From: Catellatospora bangladeshensis
Lineage (GTDB): Bacteria > Actinomycetota > Actinomycetes > Mycobacteriales > Micromonosporaceae
DNA: 64,000 bases
Assembly: GCF_016862575.1 (NCBI RefSeq)
Contig: NZ_BONF01000001.1
Coordinates: 62,001-126,000, forward strand
Direction: 5' to 3'
The translations under genes were made by a program, and so were the position numbers. The notes below the pieces were generated by a model that did not search any database, was not told the DNA's origin, and worked only from the letters and a program-made list of their open reading frames with translations. Numbering within the stretch: position 1 is the first letter of the stretch; each line of letters begins with the position of its first letter. Below, one piece after another: positions 43,612-52,346 of the stretch.

Positions 43612-44792
43612 CGGGGCGGCCAGAGGGCGTCGATGCGGGCGACCGAGCGGTCGATCTGCGCCGGGCTGACCTTGCCCTCGCGGATCAGGCGCAGCACCAG
43701 GTCGACGGTCTGCTCCACGATCGCGGTGTCGTAGACCGCCTGGTTGCAGAAGACGAGCTGGTCCACCCCGGCCTGCAGGGCGTACGTGGTGGCCTCGTCC
43801 CGGGCGTAGCGGCTGGTGATGGCCACGGCCTGCATGTCGTCGGTGACCACGACCCCGTCCCAGCCGAGCTGCCCGCGCAGCAGGTCGGTGACCACCGCCT
43901 TGGACAGCGACACCGGGCGGTCGGGGTCGAGCTGCCGGTTCAGGAAGTGGGTGACCATCACGGTGTCCACCGTGCCCGCGGCGATCAGCCGCTGGAACGG
44001 CTCGATCTCGGCGCGCGTCCAGGTGCCGGTGACGTCGACGGCCTCGAAGTCGGTGTTGCCGGTCGCGCTGCCCAGTCCGGGGAAGTGCTTGATCGAGGTG
44101 CGCACCGAGGCCTTGCGGAACTCGCCGATGAAGTCGGTGCAGCAGGACACCACGACGTCGGGGTCGGCCGAGAAGCTGCGCTGGAGCTGGGCGATCGCCG
44201 GGTTGTCCGGGTTGACCGCGAGGTCGGCGACCGGGGCGAAGTCGAAGTTCACCCCGATCTGGACCAGCGTGTGCGCCATACCGGCGGCCCAGGTCCGGGT
44301 GATCGGCGGGGAGTTCGTCGCGCCGATCTCCGCCGGCGACTTCGTCGCGGGGAAGCCGTTCTGCGGGCCGAGCCGGGCGATCCGGCCGCCCTCCTGGTCG
44401 ATGGAGACGATCAGCCCGTGCGGCGCGGCCCCGGTCAGCGTGTCGATCAGGGTGGTGACCTGGTCCGGAGAGTCGATGTTGCGGCTGTCCCCGGTCAGCT
44501 GGTCGCGGTCGAAGAGGATGACGCCGCCGAGCCCCTGCTCGCGGATCGCCCGCATGATCCAGTCATCCGGGCCGACCGTGGCGCCCCGGAAGCCGACGAT
44601 CAGCATCCGGGCGATCTTCTTGCGCAGCGCCGCCTCGTCCGCCGGGCTCGGGCTGGGGGCGGGCGTGGGCTGCGCGGCGGGCAGCGGGACGTCCTTCGCC
44701 CGGCACGCGCCGAGCCCCGCCGCCACCGCGGCGGAGCCGAGCCCGGCGAGCAGGCCGCGGCGGGTGACTCCCTCGCCCGTCACCCCGTCCAC
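43608..44792 (-). CDS. GH3 beta-N-acetylhexosaminidase-like lipoprotein
   Basis: 394 residues from a GTG at 44792 (a GTG at 44783 is equally possible). Tat-like TRRGLLAG signal and lipobox LGAC. GH3 N-terminal domain only, as in NagZ: SIDQEGGRIARLG, FAPVADLAVNP, the NagZ-type KHFPGLGSATGNTDFE (Lys-His of the substrate site, D/H loop) and VVTDDMQA with the nucleophile Asp. It should cut GlcNAc from muropeptides or chitin fragments at the cell surface. Operon with the downstream serine hydrolase. A GCTTGC direct repeat lies about 60 bases upstream. Confidence 0.9.
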   Translation of the reverse strand: MDGVTGEGVTRRGLLAGLGSAAVAAGLGACRAKDVPLPAAQPTPAPSPSPADEAALRKKIARMLIVGFRGATVGPDDWIMRAIREQGLGGVILFDRDQLTGDSRNIDSPDQVTTLIDTLTGAAPHGLIVSIDQEGGRIARLGPQNGFPATKSPAEIGATNSPPITRTWAAGMAHTLVQIGVNFDFAPVADLAVNPDNPAIAQLQRSFSADPDVVVSCCTDFIGEFRKASVRTSIKHFPGLGSATGNTDFEAVDVTGTWTRAEIEPFQRLIAAGTVDTVMVTHFLNRQLDPDRPVSLSKAVVTDLLRGQLGWDGVVVTDDMQAVAITSRYARDEATTYALQAGVDQLVFCNQAVYDTAIVEQTVDLVLRLIREGKVSPAQIDRSVARIDALWPPR

Positions 44793-45186
44793 GTTACTTA
44801 CCGGGCAGGTCCGGCAGGCTGCGATCACCGTTATCCACTCGCGGGCGAGATCGCTTGCACGCGCTTGCTAATGATGGACTGTTTCTTGCGTAAAATCTGC
44901 TGTCGGCAGGCTGTCGGAGCAGGTTTTCACTCCCCTGTGAGTGGGTGATGGGGCGGCAAAGCTCCTGTAAGGGGCCATAACCTGGGCGCCCTGCCGCCTC
45001 ATGGCGGTGGCGGAGGGTTGTCGAATTTTTGCGTTGACCTCTGGACGTGGCGGCGATGGCGGTCTTAATCTGCTCGCGTCCCGTTCAGCTACGCGGTCGC
45101 GACGTGTTCGAACGGCGGCTCCACCACACCCCCGATCCGATGAGGCGCGCCCCGCGGCGCGCGATTCGTCCTGATAGGAGCCTTTG
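44793..45186. other. Intergenic region with structured leader before GH87-like gene
   Basis: 394 bases without a gene. It contains a direct repeat GCTTGC-ACGC-GCTTGC (44853-44868), and, on the plus strand at about 44928-45015, several nested hairpins (CACTC/GAGTG; GGCGGCA/TGCCGCC at about 44952 and 44992; GCCGCC/GGCGGT) around GGCGGCAAAGCTCC. I could not match it to a riboswitch class. TTGACC at 45034-45039 may be a -35 box without a clear -10. Confidence 0.45.
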
Positions 45187-47622
45187 ATGAAGCTCCGCTC
45201 CACCGTGCTGGCCGCGGTCGCCGCGACCGGCCTGCTCGCGGCGTCGAGCCCGGCGCACGCGGCGGCCCCCGCCCTCCCCACCCTGCCCGGCACCGCGCTG
45301 CCGTTGCCCGCCCTGCCCGGCGGCCCCGGCGCGCGGGTCCCGTTCACCGAGTACGAGGCCGAGTCGGCGCGCACAAACGGCGCCGTGCTCGCGGCCACCC
45401 GGGCGTTCACGAAGCTCGCCGCAGAGGCGTCCGGCCGCCGCGCGGTCGCCCTAGACGCGGGCGAGTACGTCGAGTTCACCCTGGCCAAGGCGGCCAACGC
45501 GGTGGACGTGCGCTACTCGGTGCCGGACGGCAGCACCGCCTCGCTCACCGTCAGCGCGAACGGCAAGGCCGCCGGCTCGCTGGCGCTGTCCTCGGCGTAC
45601 GCCCATGTTTACGGCAACTACCCGTACACCAACGAGCCCGCCGACCGCGGGCAGCACCACTACTTCGACGACGCGCGCACGCTGCTCGGCCGGACGCTGG
45701 CCGCAGGCACCCGGGTGCGGCTGCGGGCGAGCGCCCCCGCCGTGCTCGACCTGGCCGACTTCGAGCTGGTCGCCGCCGCTGCGGCCAGGCCGGACGGGTT
45801 CCTGGACGCGCTCGCCTTCGGCGCCGACCCGACCGGGGCCGCCGACTCCGGCCAGGCCCTGCAGGACGCGATCGACGCGGCCCGCGACCAGCAGCGCGGC
45901 CTGTGGATCCCGCCCGGCGAGTACGCGGTGACCCGCAAGCTCCAGGTGGACCGGGTGACCGTGCAGGGCGCGGGCCCGTGGCACACCGTGCTGCGCGGCG
46001 CGGGCGTCGGCGTGTTCGGCAACGCCGCGCCGAGCCCGAGCACCGGCGTGCACCTGTCCGGCTTCGCCGTCTTCGGCGGCACGGCCGGGCGCGACGACGC
46101 CACGATCGACAGCGGCTTCGGCGGCTCGCTCAGCGACTCCAGCATCAGGAACGTGTGGGTCGAGCACGTCAAGGTCGGCATGTGGTTCGACGGCCCGTCG
46201 GAGAACCTCGTCATCGACGGCGGCCGGATCAAGAACGTGTGGGCCGACGGCCTGAACCTGCACAACGGCGTCAGCCGGTCCACGGTCGGCAACCTGTTCG
46301 TGCGCAACACCGGCGACGACGGCATGGCCATGTGGTCGGCCAGCAACGCCGACACCGGCAACACGTTCGCGCACAACACCGTCGCGCTGCCCATGCTCGC
46401 CAACGGCTTCGCGGTGTACGGCGGCCGGGACAACACGGTGCGCGACAACATCGCCGCCGACACCGTCACCCAGGGCGGCGGCGTGCACGTCGGCAACCGC
46501 TTCGGGGCGAGCCCGCTCGCCGGGACCACCACCATCGCCCGCAACCTGCTGGTACGCACCGGCAGCCTGGTGCCCAACGAGCCGACCCAGATCGGCGCGC
46601 TGTGGTTCTGGGCGGCCGACGGGCCGATGACCGGCGCGGTCAAGGTCCAGGACGTGTCGCTGGTGGACAGCTCGTACTCGGGCCTGCACTTCTTCGGCAA
46701 GAGCATCACCAACGTGTCGGTGGAGCGGGTGACCGTGGCCGGGGCGGGCACGGTCGCGCTGCAGCTGCAGGCGCCGGGCGCGGCGACGTTCGCCGGGGTG
46801 GTCGCCTTCGGGCTGGGTGGCACCGGTGTGCACGACTGCGGCAGCGGCTTCACGGTGACCCGCGGCGCGGGCAACCTCGGCTGGTCCGGCAGCCGGTGCG
46901 GGTTCGCGCCCGCCGGTCAGCTGGAGATCGCGCAGGCCACCGGCGTGGACTACGGCTTCCAGCCGCTGGGCACGGACGCGGTCCGGCCGATCGCGATCAC
47001 CAACCCGGGGCCGGAGCCGATCACGGTCGAGGCCGTGGTGCCGCCGCGCGGATACACGGTCGGCGGGATGTGCCCGGTGATCGAAGTAGGGGCCACCTGC
47101 ACGCTGTCCGTGCGCTTCGCGCCCACGGCGTCCGGCAACTACGCCGGGCTGCTCACGATCCACAGCAGCTCGCCCGCCGGGCCGTACGTGGTGGGCCTGC
47201 GCGGCATCGGGTTCGACCCGGACGGCAACCTGGCGCTGGGGCGCGACATCACGTCCAGCTCCCAGGCCGGGTGGTGGATCGCCCCGCCGAACCTGGTCGA
47301 CGGCGACCCGGCGACGTACTTCGAGAGCCAGAACGGGGCGTTCCCGCAGACCGTCACCCTGGACCTCGGCCACCAGGTCGAGGTCCGCCGGATCGTGCTG
47401 AAACTGCCCGCCAACTGGGGCGGCCGCTGGCAGACGATCGCCGTCGACGCCGACGGGGCCGCGCTGGTGCCCGCCGCGGAGCACCTGTTCGCCCCGGAGA
47501 CCGGCAACGTCGTCACCATCGCCTTCCCCGCGGTCACGGCGCGGGAGCTGACGCTGACGTTCACGTCGAACACCGGCTGGCCCGCCGCGCAGATCTCCGA
47601 GTTCGAGGTGTACGCGCACTGA
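45187..47622 (+). CDS. Secreted GH87-like alpha-1,3-glucanase (mycodextranase-like)
   Basis: 811 residues. Signal peptide 1-26. N-terminal CBM6/35-like module (about 55-200, YEAESARTNGAVLAATRAF then GEYVEFTLAKAANAVDVRYS), a right-handed beta-helix (about 205-575) starting GFLDALAFGADPTGAADSGQ, with RNTGDDGMAMWSASN as a probable acidic active site, an Ig-like choice-of-anchor/ASPM module (about 580-678) and a discoidin/F5-8C module (680-811, NLALGRDITSSSQAGWW). This order resembles mycodextranase/alpha-1,3-glucanases (GH87) that attack fungal walls. The Ala/Pro/Leu stretch after the signal is a linker. Ends at a strong terminator. Confidence 0.82.
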   Translation: MKLRSTVLAAVAATGLLAASSPAHAAAPALPTLPGTALPLPALPGGPGARVPFTEYEAESARTNGAVLAATRAFTKLAAEASGRRAVALDAGEYVEFTLAKAANAVDVRYSVPDGSTASLTVSANGKAAGSLALSSAYAHVYGNYPYTNEPADRGQHHYFDDARTLLGRTLAAGTRVRLRASAPAVLDLADFELVAAAAARPDGFLDALAFGADPTGAADSGQALQDAIDAARDQQRGLWIPPGEYAVTRKLQVDRVTVQGAGPWHTVLRGAGVGVFGNAAPSPSTGVHLSGFAVFGGTAGRDDATIDSGFGGSLSDSSIRNVWVEHVKVGMWFDGPSENLVIDGGRIKNVWADGLNLHNGVSRSTVGNLFVRNTGDDGMAMWSASNADTGNTFAHNTVALPMLANGFAVYGGRDNTVRDNIAADTVTQGGGVHVGNRFGASPLAGTTTIARNLLVRTGSLVPNEPTQIGALWFWAADGPMTGAVKVQDVSLVDSSYSGLHFFGKSITNVSVERVTVAGAGTVALQLQAPGAATFAGVVAFGLGGTGVHDCGSGFTVTRGAGNLGWSGSRCGFAPAGQLEIAQATGVDYGFQPLGTDAVRPIAITNPGPEPITVEAVVPPRGYTVGGMCPVIEVGATCTLSVRFAPTASGNYAGLLTIHSSSPAGPYVVGLRGIGFDPDGNLALGRDITSSSQAGWWIAPPNLVDGDPATYFESQNGAFPQTVTLDLGHQVEVRRIVLKLPANWGGRWQTIAVDADGAALVPAAEHLFAPETGNVVTIAFPAVTARELTLTFTSNTGWPAAQISEFEVYAH

Positions 47623-47631
47623 CCACGGCGG

Positions 47632-47675
47632 AAGCTCCCCTGCATGCTGCTGGACCGGCATGCAGGGGAGCTTCG
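47632..47675. terminator. Bidirectional terminator
   Basis: GAAGCTCCCCTGCATGC and its exact inverse, 17-bp stem with a 10-base loop, between the convergent GH87-like and GGDEF-EAL genes. Confidence 0.88.
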
Positions 47676-47685
47676 GTCGCAGGCG

Positions 47686-49773
47686 TCAGGGGTTCAGCGC
47701 ACCGGCTCGGGCGGCCGACAGGGGATCGCGGCGGGCGGGGCGCTTGAGCGTGGCGCGTGCCGTGTCCTGAGCCTTGCGGATCTCCGCCATCAGCACGTCC
47801 GGGGGCACCGGGCGGGCCAGGGCGAAGCCCTGCACCTGGTCACAGCCCAGCTCGTCCAGCATCGCCAGCGCGGTGAGGTCCTCCACGCCCTCGGCGGTCA
47901 CGAACAGGCCGAGGTTGTGCGCCAGCTCGATGGCGCTGCGCACCAGGATGGCGTCGCCGGGGTCGGTGGCCAGGTCGTGCACGAACGTCTTGTCGATCTT
48001 CAGCTCGTCCGCGGAGAGCAGCTTGAGCTGGTTCAGTGAGCTGAACCCGGTGCCGAAGTCGTCGATCGAGACCTGTACGCCGTCCCGGCGTACCCGGCGC
48101 AGCACGTCCTGGGCCCGCACCGGGTCGGTGGTCATGCCGCTCTCGGTGATCTCCAAGCGCAGCAGCGTGGCGGGCAGGCCGTGCTCGGCCAGCGCCGAGC
48201 GCACCTGCCCCACGAACGCGTCGTCGAGCAGGCAGTTCGGCGACACGTTGACCGAGACCGTCAGCGGGTGCCCCTGCGCGCACCACTTCGCGGCCTGCTT
48301 CACCGCGATGCCCATCAGGTGGTAGGTGAGCGGGATCTCCAGGCCGCCGGTCTCCGCCACGTAGAGGAACGCGTCCGGCGACAGCAGCCCGAGCTGGGGG
48401 TGCTGCCAGCGCACCAGCGCCTCGGCCGCGCTGACCGTGGCGTCGGACAGCCGGACCTGCGGCTGGTAGTAGAGCACCAGCTCGCCCTCGGGATCGCCCT
48501 CGGTGAGCAGGGCGCGCAGGTCGCCGAAGAGAGCCATCCGGCTCGGCTGGTCGGTGTCGACGTCGGGGTCGTAGACGGCCACCCCCTTGCCGCTGGTCTT
48601 GGCCCGGTACATCGCCGCGTCGGCGTGGCGCAGCATGTCCTCGGGGCAGGTGCCGGCGTGGGCCAGGGCCATGCCGACGCTGCCGCTCACCGCGGCCGAA
48701 CCGGCGGGCAGCAGGTAGTTGCGGCGCAGCGCGCCGGTGGCCCGCTCGGCGATCTCGACGGCCGCCTCGACCGAGCCGACCCGGGGCAGCAGCACGGCGA
48801 ACTCGTCGCCGCCCAGGCGGGCGACGGTGTCCCCGTCCCGGACCACCTTGCGCAGCCGGTGCCCGGTCTCCACCAGCACGTCGTCGCCGGCCTGGTGGCC
48901 GAGCGTGTCGTTGACGGCCTTGAAGCCGTTCATGTCGATCAGCATGACCGCGAGCTGGTCACCCGGCGCGGCACCGCCCGGGTCGAGGGCGTCCTCCAGC
49001 TGCCGCTGGAACAGCAGCCGGTTGGCCAGCCCGGTGAGCGGGTCGTGCAGCGCCTGGTGCTGGCTGACCTCGGCGTGCTGCAGCACGCGGCGCTGGTAGC
49101 CCAGCATGACCCGCCAGATCGCGGCGACCAGGCCGAGGCCGACCGCGAAGCCGACGACGGTCGCCGCGAACATCCGGGTCTGCACCTTGCGCAGGTCGGC
49201 GACCAGCTTCTGGGCCTGCACGTGGTGGGACCGGGATACCTCGGTGACGTCGTGCTGGAGCGTGTAGTACGCCGGGGTGACCTCCAGCCGGTCCTGGGTG
49301 ACCGCCTCCGGGTTGCGGTCGGTCACCATGACGATCAGCTCGTCGGCGGCCTGCCGGTACGCCGACTGCTCAGCCTGCAGCCGCAGCGCGTCGTCGTGCG
49401 CCGCGCCGGAGCTCAGCTCGACCGCCCGGCGCAGCGCCGCGTCGGCCTGCGCGGCGGACTCCAGGTAGCGGGCGCGCGCCGCCACGGACGGCTCCAGCTG
49501 GTAGTGGCGGGCCTGCATCTCCTGCACCGCCACCGCCGAGCTGGCCTCGCTGAACACCGCGTCCAGCACGAGCGCCTTGGACTGCGCCTCGGTGGCCTGG
49601 GTGGCCTGCAGGGTCCCCCAGAGGGTGAACGCGCCCAGCCCGCACAGCACGAACGCCAGGGCGGCGGTCATGCCGAGGCTGCGGCGCGGCCGCAGCACCG
49701 GATCGGCCCGGCGGGCGGACACGCCCTGCCTGCCGAGCCGCTTGACGGCCCGCCTCCACGACGGCCAGCGCAT
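47686..49773 (-). CDS. Membrane GGDEF-EAL c-di-GMP protein
   Basis: 695 residues. TM helix 1 (about 34-56), an external helical sensor region (57-200), TM helix 2 (201-223), GGDEF domain (about 235-405) with an intact GGDEF at 321-325, and EAL domain (about 425-680) with EAL at 451-453, DDFGTGFSS (571-579) and CDQVQGFALARP. The inhibitory RxxD site before GGDEF is not obvious. Both catalytic motifs look intact, so it could make or degrade c-di-GMP, as in Streptomyces RmdA/RmdB. The four-helix outer part resembles chemoreceptor-type sensors. Single gene. Confidence 0.93.
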   Translation of the reverse strand: MRWPSWRRAVKRLGRQGVSARRADPVLRPRRSLGMTAALAFVLCGLGAFTLWGTLQATQATEAQSKALVLDAVFSEASSAVAVQEMQARHYQLEPSVAARARYLESAAQADAALRRAVELSSGAAHDDALRLQAEQSAYRQAADELIVMVTDRNPEAVTQDRLEVTPAYYTLQHDVTEVSRSHHVQAQKLVADLRKVQTRMFAATVVGFAVGLGLVAAIWRVMLGYQRRVLQHAEVSQHQALHDPLTGLANRLLFQRQLEDALDPGGAAPGDQLAVMLIDMNGFKAVNDTLGHQAGDDVLVETGHRLRKVVRDGDTVARLGGDEFAVLLPRVGSVEAAVEIAERATGALRRNYLLPAGSAAVSGSVGMALAHAGTCPEDMLRHADAAMYRAKTSGKGVAVYDPDVDTDQPSRMALFGDLRALLTEGDPEGELVLYYQPQVRLSDATVSAAEALVRWQHPQLGLLSPDAFLYVAETGGLEIPLTYHLMGIAVKQAAKWCAQGHPLTVSVNVSPNCLLDDAFVGQVRSALAEHGLPATLLRLEITESGMTTDPVRAQDVLRRVRRDGVQVSIDDFGTGFSSLNQLKLLSADELKIDKTFVHDLATDPGDAILVRSAIELAHNLGLFVTAEGVEDLTALAMLDELGCDQVQGFALARPVPPDVLMAEIRKAQDTARATLKRPARRDPLSAARAGALNP

Positions 49774-49893
49774 GTTTCGGGGGTCCTCCTCCGGTCGGCC
49801 TCAGCCGACCTGTCCGGTGCTGCTAGCAGTACAAGTCGGCCAGCCTATGCGGCGATTCCGACTTTCCCGAGAATTCTGATATTAATTCACGAT

Positions 49894-51081
49894 ATGGACA
49901 AGCTCCACGAGTCGGGCGCGCTGCGTCAGTTGAGGCGAGTGGTGAGCGTGGTGCTCGCCGCCGCCCTGTGCGGCGTGGCCGCCGCCTGCACCGACGGCGC
50001 AGAAAAGGACGAAACACCCCAGGTGGTACGTCTCGGTGCGCTGATCCCGCTGACCGGCGACAACGCTCCCACGGGCAAGCGCCTGCTGGAGGCGTACCAG
50101 ATCGCCATCCAGGACGCGAACGAGGCCGGCGGCGTGCTCGGGCGCAAGGTGGAGCTGGTCGTCGGCGACGACGCGTGCGACCCCGGCACAGCGGTGGTCA
50201 AGGCCAACGAGATGATCGGCCGGGACATCACCGTCTCCGTCGGCGGCGGCTGCAGCGTGGCCGCGGTGCCCGTGCTGAAGGTGTTCCACACCGCCGGCAT
50301 TCCGATGATCATCCCGGCGGCGAACTCGACCGACCTGCTGGTGCCCGGCTACAACAGCGTCTTCCTGCTCTCCGGCACCACCACGGTGGAGGCGGCGCAC
50401 GCGGTCGACGCGATGGAGGCGCTGGGCCGCAAGCGGCTGCTGGTGATCGACGACGGCACCAGCTTCCCGGAGACCATCGCCGACGCCGCTGTGGCGGACG
50501 TGAACAAGAGCGGCGGGCCGCTGAGGCTGGCCGACCAGATCACGGTCAGCCAGGGCGCCACCAGCTACCCGCGGGTGGTGGACACGGTGCGCGAGAAGAA
50601 CGCCGACCTGGTCTTCTTCACCGGGTACTACCCGGAGGCCGCCCGGATGATCCGCGACCTGCGCGACTCCGGCTTCCAGGGCACCATCATGCTGTCCGAC
50701 GCGGGCACCGACCCGACCCTGTTCGACCAGCTCACGGACGCCCAGGAGAAGGGCGTGTACGGCATCACGCTGCCGCTGGCGCAGTTCGAGCCCGCGGCCT
50801 CGGACTGGGCCGCGAAGTACCGCGCCTCCTACGGCCACGAGCCCGGCCCGTTCACCATGCAGGCGTACGACGCCGTCCGGCTCAGCCTGAACGCGATCCA
50901 GCGGGCGGGCAGCCTCGACCGGGAGGCCGTGCGCAAGGCGATCGCCGAGACCAAGCCGGGCGACATCGAGCTGCTTTCCGGCCCGGCGGAGTTCAAGCCG
51001 GACGGCACCCAGCCCAATCCCACGTTCATCCTGCTGCAGATCAAGAACGGCGAGTTCTCGCTCGTCCGCGAGGTCAGCTGA
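49894..51081 (+). CDS. Branched-chain amino acid-type binding lipoprotein
   Basis: 395 residues from the ATG at 49894. The signal is long (MDKLHESGALRQLRRVVSVV, then lipobox AAAC, Cys32). Periplasmic-binding-protein type 1 fold of LivK kind: RLGALIPLTGDNAPTGKRLL, VLGRKVELVVGDDACDPGTA, SVGGGCSVAAVPVLKVFH, and GYYPEAARMIRDLRDSGF. It should bind an amino acid, amide or aromatic acid. No permease or ATPase is nearby, so it is an orphan component or a sensor. A/T-rich promoter DNA precedes it. Confidence 0.88.
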   Translation: MDKLHESGALRQLRRVVSVVLAAALCGVAAACTDGAEKDETPQVVRLGALIPLTGDNAPTGKRLLEAYQIAIQDANEAGGVLGRKVELVVGDDACDPGTAVVKANEMIGRDITVSVGGGCSVAAVPVLKVFHTAGIPMIIPAANSTDLLVPGYNSVFLLSGTTTVEAAHAVDAMEALGRKRLLVIDDGTSFPETIADAAVADVNKSGGPLRLADQITVSQGATSYPRVVDTVREKNADLVFFTGYYPEAARMIRDLRDSGFQGTIMLSDAGTDPTLFDQLTDAQEKGVYGITLPLAQFEPAASDWAAKYRASYGHEPGPFTMQAYDAVRLSLNAIQRAGSLDREAVRKAIAETKPGDIELLSGPAEFKPDGTQPNPTFILLQIKNGEFSLVREVS

Positions 51082-51193
51082 GATCTCGCTCTCCTGTCCC
51101 GACTCCCGCGGTTAGCGCTCTCCCGAGCGGGTATCCGGTTCGCGAACGGGCCACGTTCTTAGGCGTGCTCGGCGCGAACGAGGAGGTCTGCTC

Positions 51194-51556
51194 ATGGCAA
51201 GGAACAACGGAGTCGCCGCTTCGGCCAGCCAGCTCAAGGAGACGCTGGCCGAGTCGGGTCGCGCGGTCGCCGCGCAGGCCGGCGAGGTCAGGCACACCCT
51301 GGCCGAGTCCGGTCACACCCTCGCCGGCCAGGCGGGGGAGGTCAAGGACCAGGTCGCCGCGACGGCGGCGCTGGCCCGCGACAAGGCGGGCGAGGTCGTG
51401 CACGATCTCGCCGTGAAGATGCCGTCCAGCTCCCAGGAGTGGGAGGCGGCGGGCCGCGACGTGATGGCGAGCGTCCGGCGCAACCCGCAGCCGTGGATCG
51501 TCGGCGCGGCCGTCGTCACCGTCGTGTGGTGGCTGGCCCGCAAGACCAAGCGGTAG
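51194..51556 (+). CDS. Small amphipathic-repeat membrane protein
   Basis: 120 residues. Residues 18-55 hold two near-identical units: TLAESGRAVAAQAGEVRH and TLAESGHTLAGQAGEVKD, then a third looser one (VAATAALARDKAGEVVHDLA). These form an amphipathic helix like LEA or apolipoprotein repeats. A single TM helix near the end (PWIVGAAVVTVVWWLARKTKR) has a basic tail. The family resembles actinobacterial DUF3618-type proteins. It may coat or stabilise the membrane under stress. RBS AACGAGGAGG; ends at a strong hairpin. Confidence 0.78.
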   Translation: MARNNGVAASASQLKETLAESGRAVAAQAGEVRHTLAESGHTLAGQAGEVKDQVAATAALARDKAGEVVHDLAVKMPSSSQEWEAAGRDVMASVRRNPQPWIVGAAVVTVVWWLARKTKR

Positions 51557-51574
51557 GCGTAACCGCACCTCCGG

Positions 51575-51631
51575 CACCGCGAGGGCCGGCCACCTCCCAC
51601 CCCCGGGTGGAGGTGGCCGGCCCTCGCGGTG
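51575..51631. terminator. Long terminator hairpin
   Basis: CACCGCGAGGGCCGGCCACC and inverse with three more pairs (23 bp, about 11-base loop), 19 bases past the stop of the amphipathic-repeat gene. Confidence 0.85.
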
Positions 51632-51961
51632 TGACGGTCCTTATCGGAGGCATGCCGGGTACGCAATCCCTCGGTGACGGACAGTGTGTGCGATTCGCCG
51701 AGGTCGAAGGTGCGTAACCTCCCGTGCGGCCGGGCTTCGGCGGAGGACCCACCTGGTGGGCACACCATCCAGCGCACCGTCTACATACGACTTCCATGGG
51801 TCTTTCGGGCAATTAGTTACAGACGAATAGTTTTCGCGTGAATCATCTCTTATCTCTGTCACCTGCTGTAGTCTGCACCGAGCTACCCGTTACCGCGGCG
51901 GTGATCCAGGCGCGCCGAACGGCGACGACCCGCGGGTGGCCTCACTCTCCGGGGAGCGGGT
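51632..51961. promoter_or_regulatory. Promoter region of the roadblock cluster
   Basis: 330 bases without a gene, A/T-rich from about 51805 to 51870. TAGTCT at 51869-51874 is a good -10 box, giving a leader of about 80 bases before the first roadblock gene. No convincing -35 is seen. Confidence 0.45.
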
Positions 51962-52339
51962 GTGCTTGATATCGACGACTGCCTTCAGCAGTTGATGGCG
52001 CTCCAGGGCGTGCACGGGGCAAGCCTCATCGACTTCCCCAGCGGATCGGTCATCGGCGCGGCCGGCCGAGGGCCCGGCAGCATCGGCGACGCGCCCGCGG
52101 ACGCGGCGGACATGATCCACGCGACCATGCAGACCGCGGCCTTCGCCACCGTCGGGCAGCCCGCGCACGTCGAGGACATCGTGATCACCGCGGGCAACGG
52201 CTATCACGTGATGCGCCTGCTGCGCTCGGACATCGAGGCGCGCATGGTGCTCTACCTGTGGCTGGACCGGTCGGTGGGCAACCTGGTCGTGGCGCAGCGG
52301 CAGCTGAGCGCCGTCGCCGCGCAGATCAGCGCGAACTGA
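51962..52339 (+). CDS. Roadblock/LC7-like protein 1
   Basis: 125 residues from the GTG at 51962 (SD GGGGAG). A single roadblock/LC7-type alpha-beta fold: helix DDCLQQLMALQGV, strand HGASLIDFPSGSVIGA, helix AADMIHATMQTAAFA, strands HVEDIVITAGNGYHVMRLL and ARMVLYLWLDR, and a final helix NLVVAQRQLSAVAAQISA. Such proteins dimerise and regulate small GTPases (MglB for MglA, CvnB for CvnD). First gene of a four-gene set, all tightly spaced. It resembles the last gene (53810), with the same GASL/GVAL start and HVMRLL/HVIRPL strand. Confidence 0.8.
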   Translation: MLDIDDCLQQLMALQGVHGASLIDFPSGSVIGAAGRGPGSIGDAPADAADMIHATMQTAAFATVGQPAHVEDIVITAGNGYHVMRLLRSDIEARMVLYLWLDRSVGNLVVAQRQLSAVAAQISAN

Positions 52340-52346
52340 TCGCCGT

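Noticed and set aside
44940-45000. c-di-GMP-I riboswitch before the GH87-like gene
   Set aside because: Only a CAAAGC core is similar; the GGCAAACC part and the tetraloop-receptor arrangement are missing. Left as an unassigned structured leader.
45451-47661. Long minus-strand frame opposite the GH87-like gene
   Set aside because: No recognisable domain and a composition typical of a shadow frame; the plus strand has signal peptide and modules.
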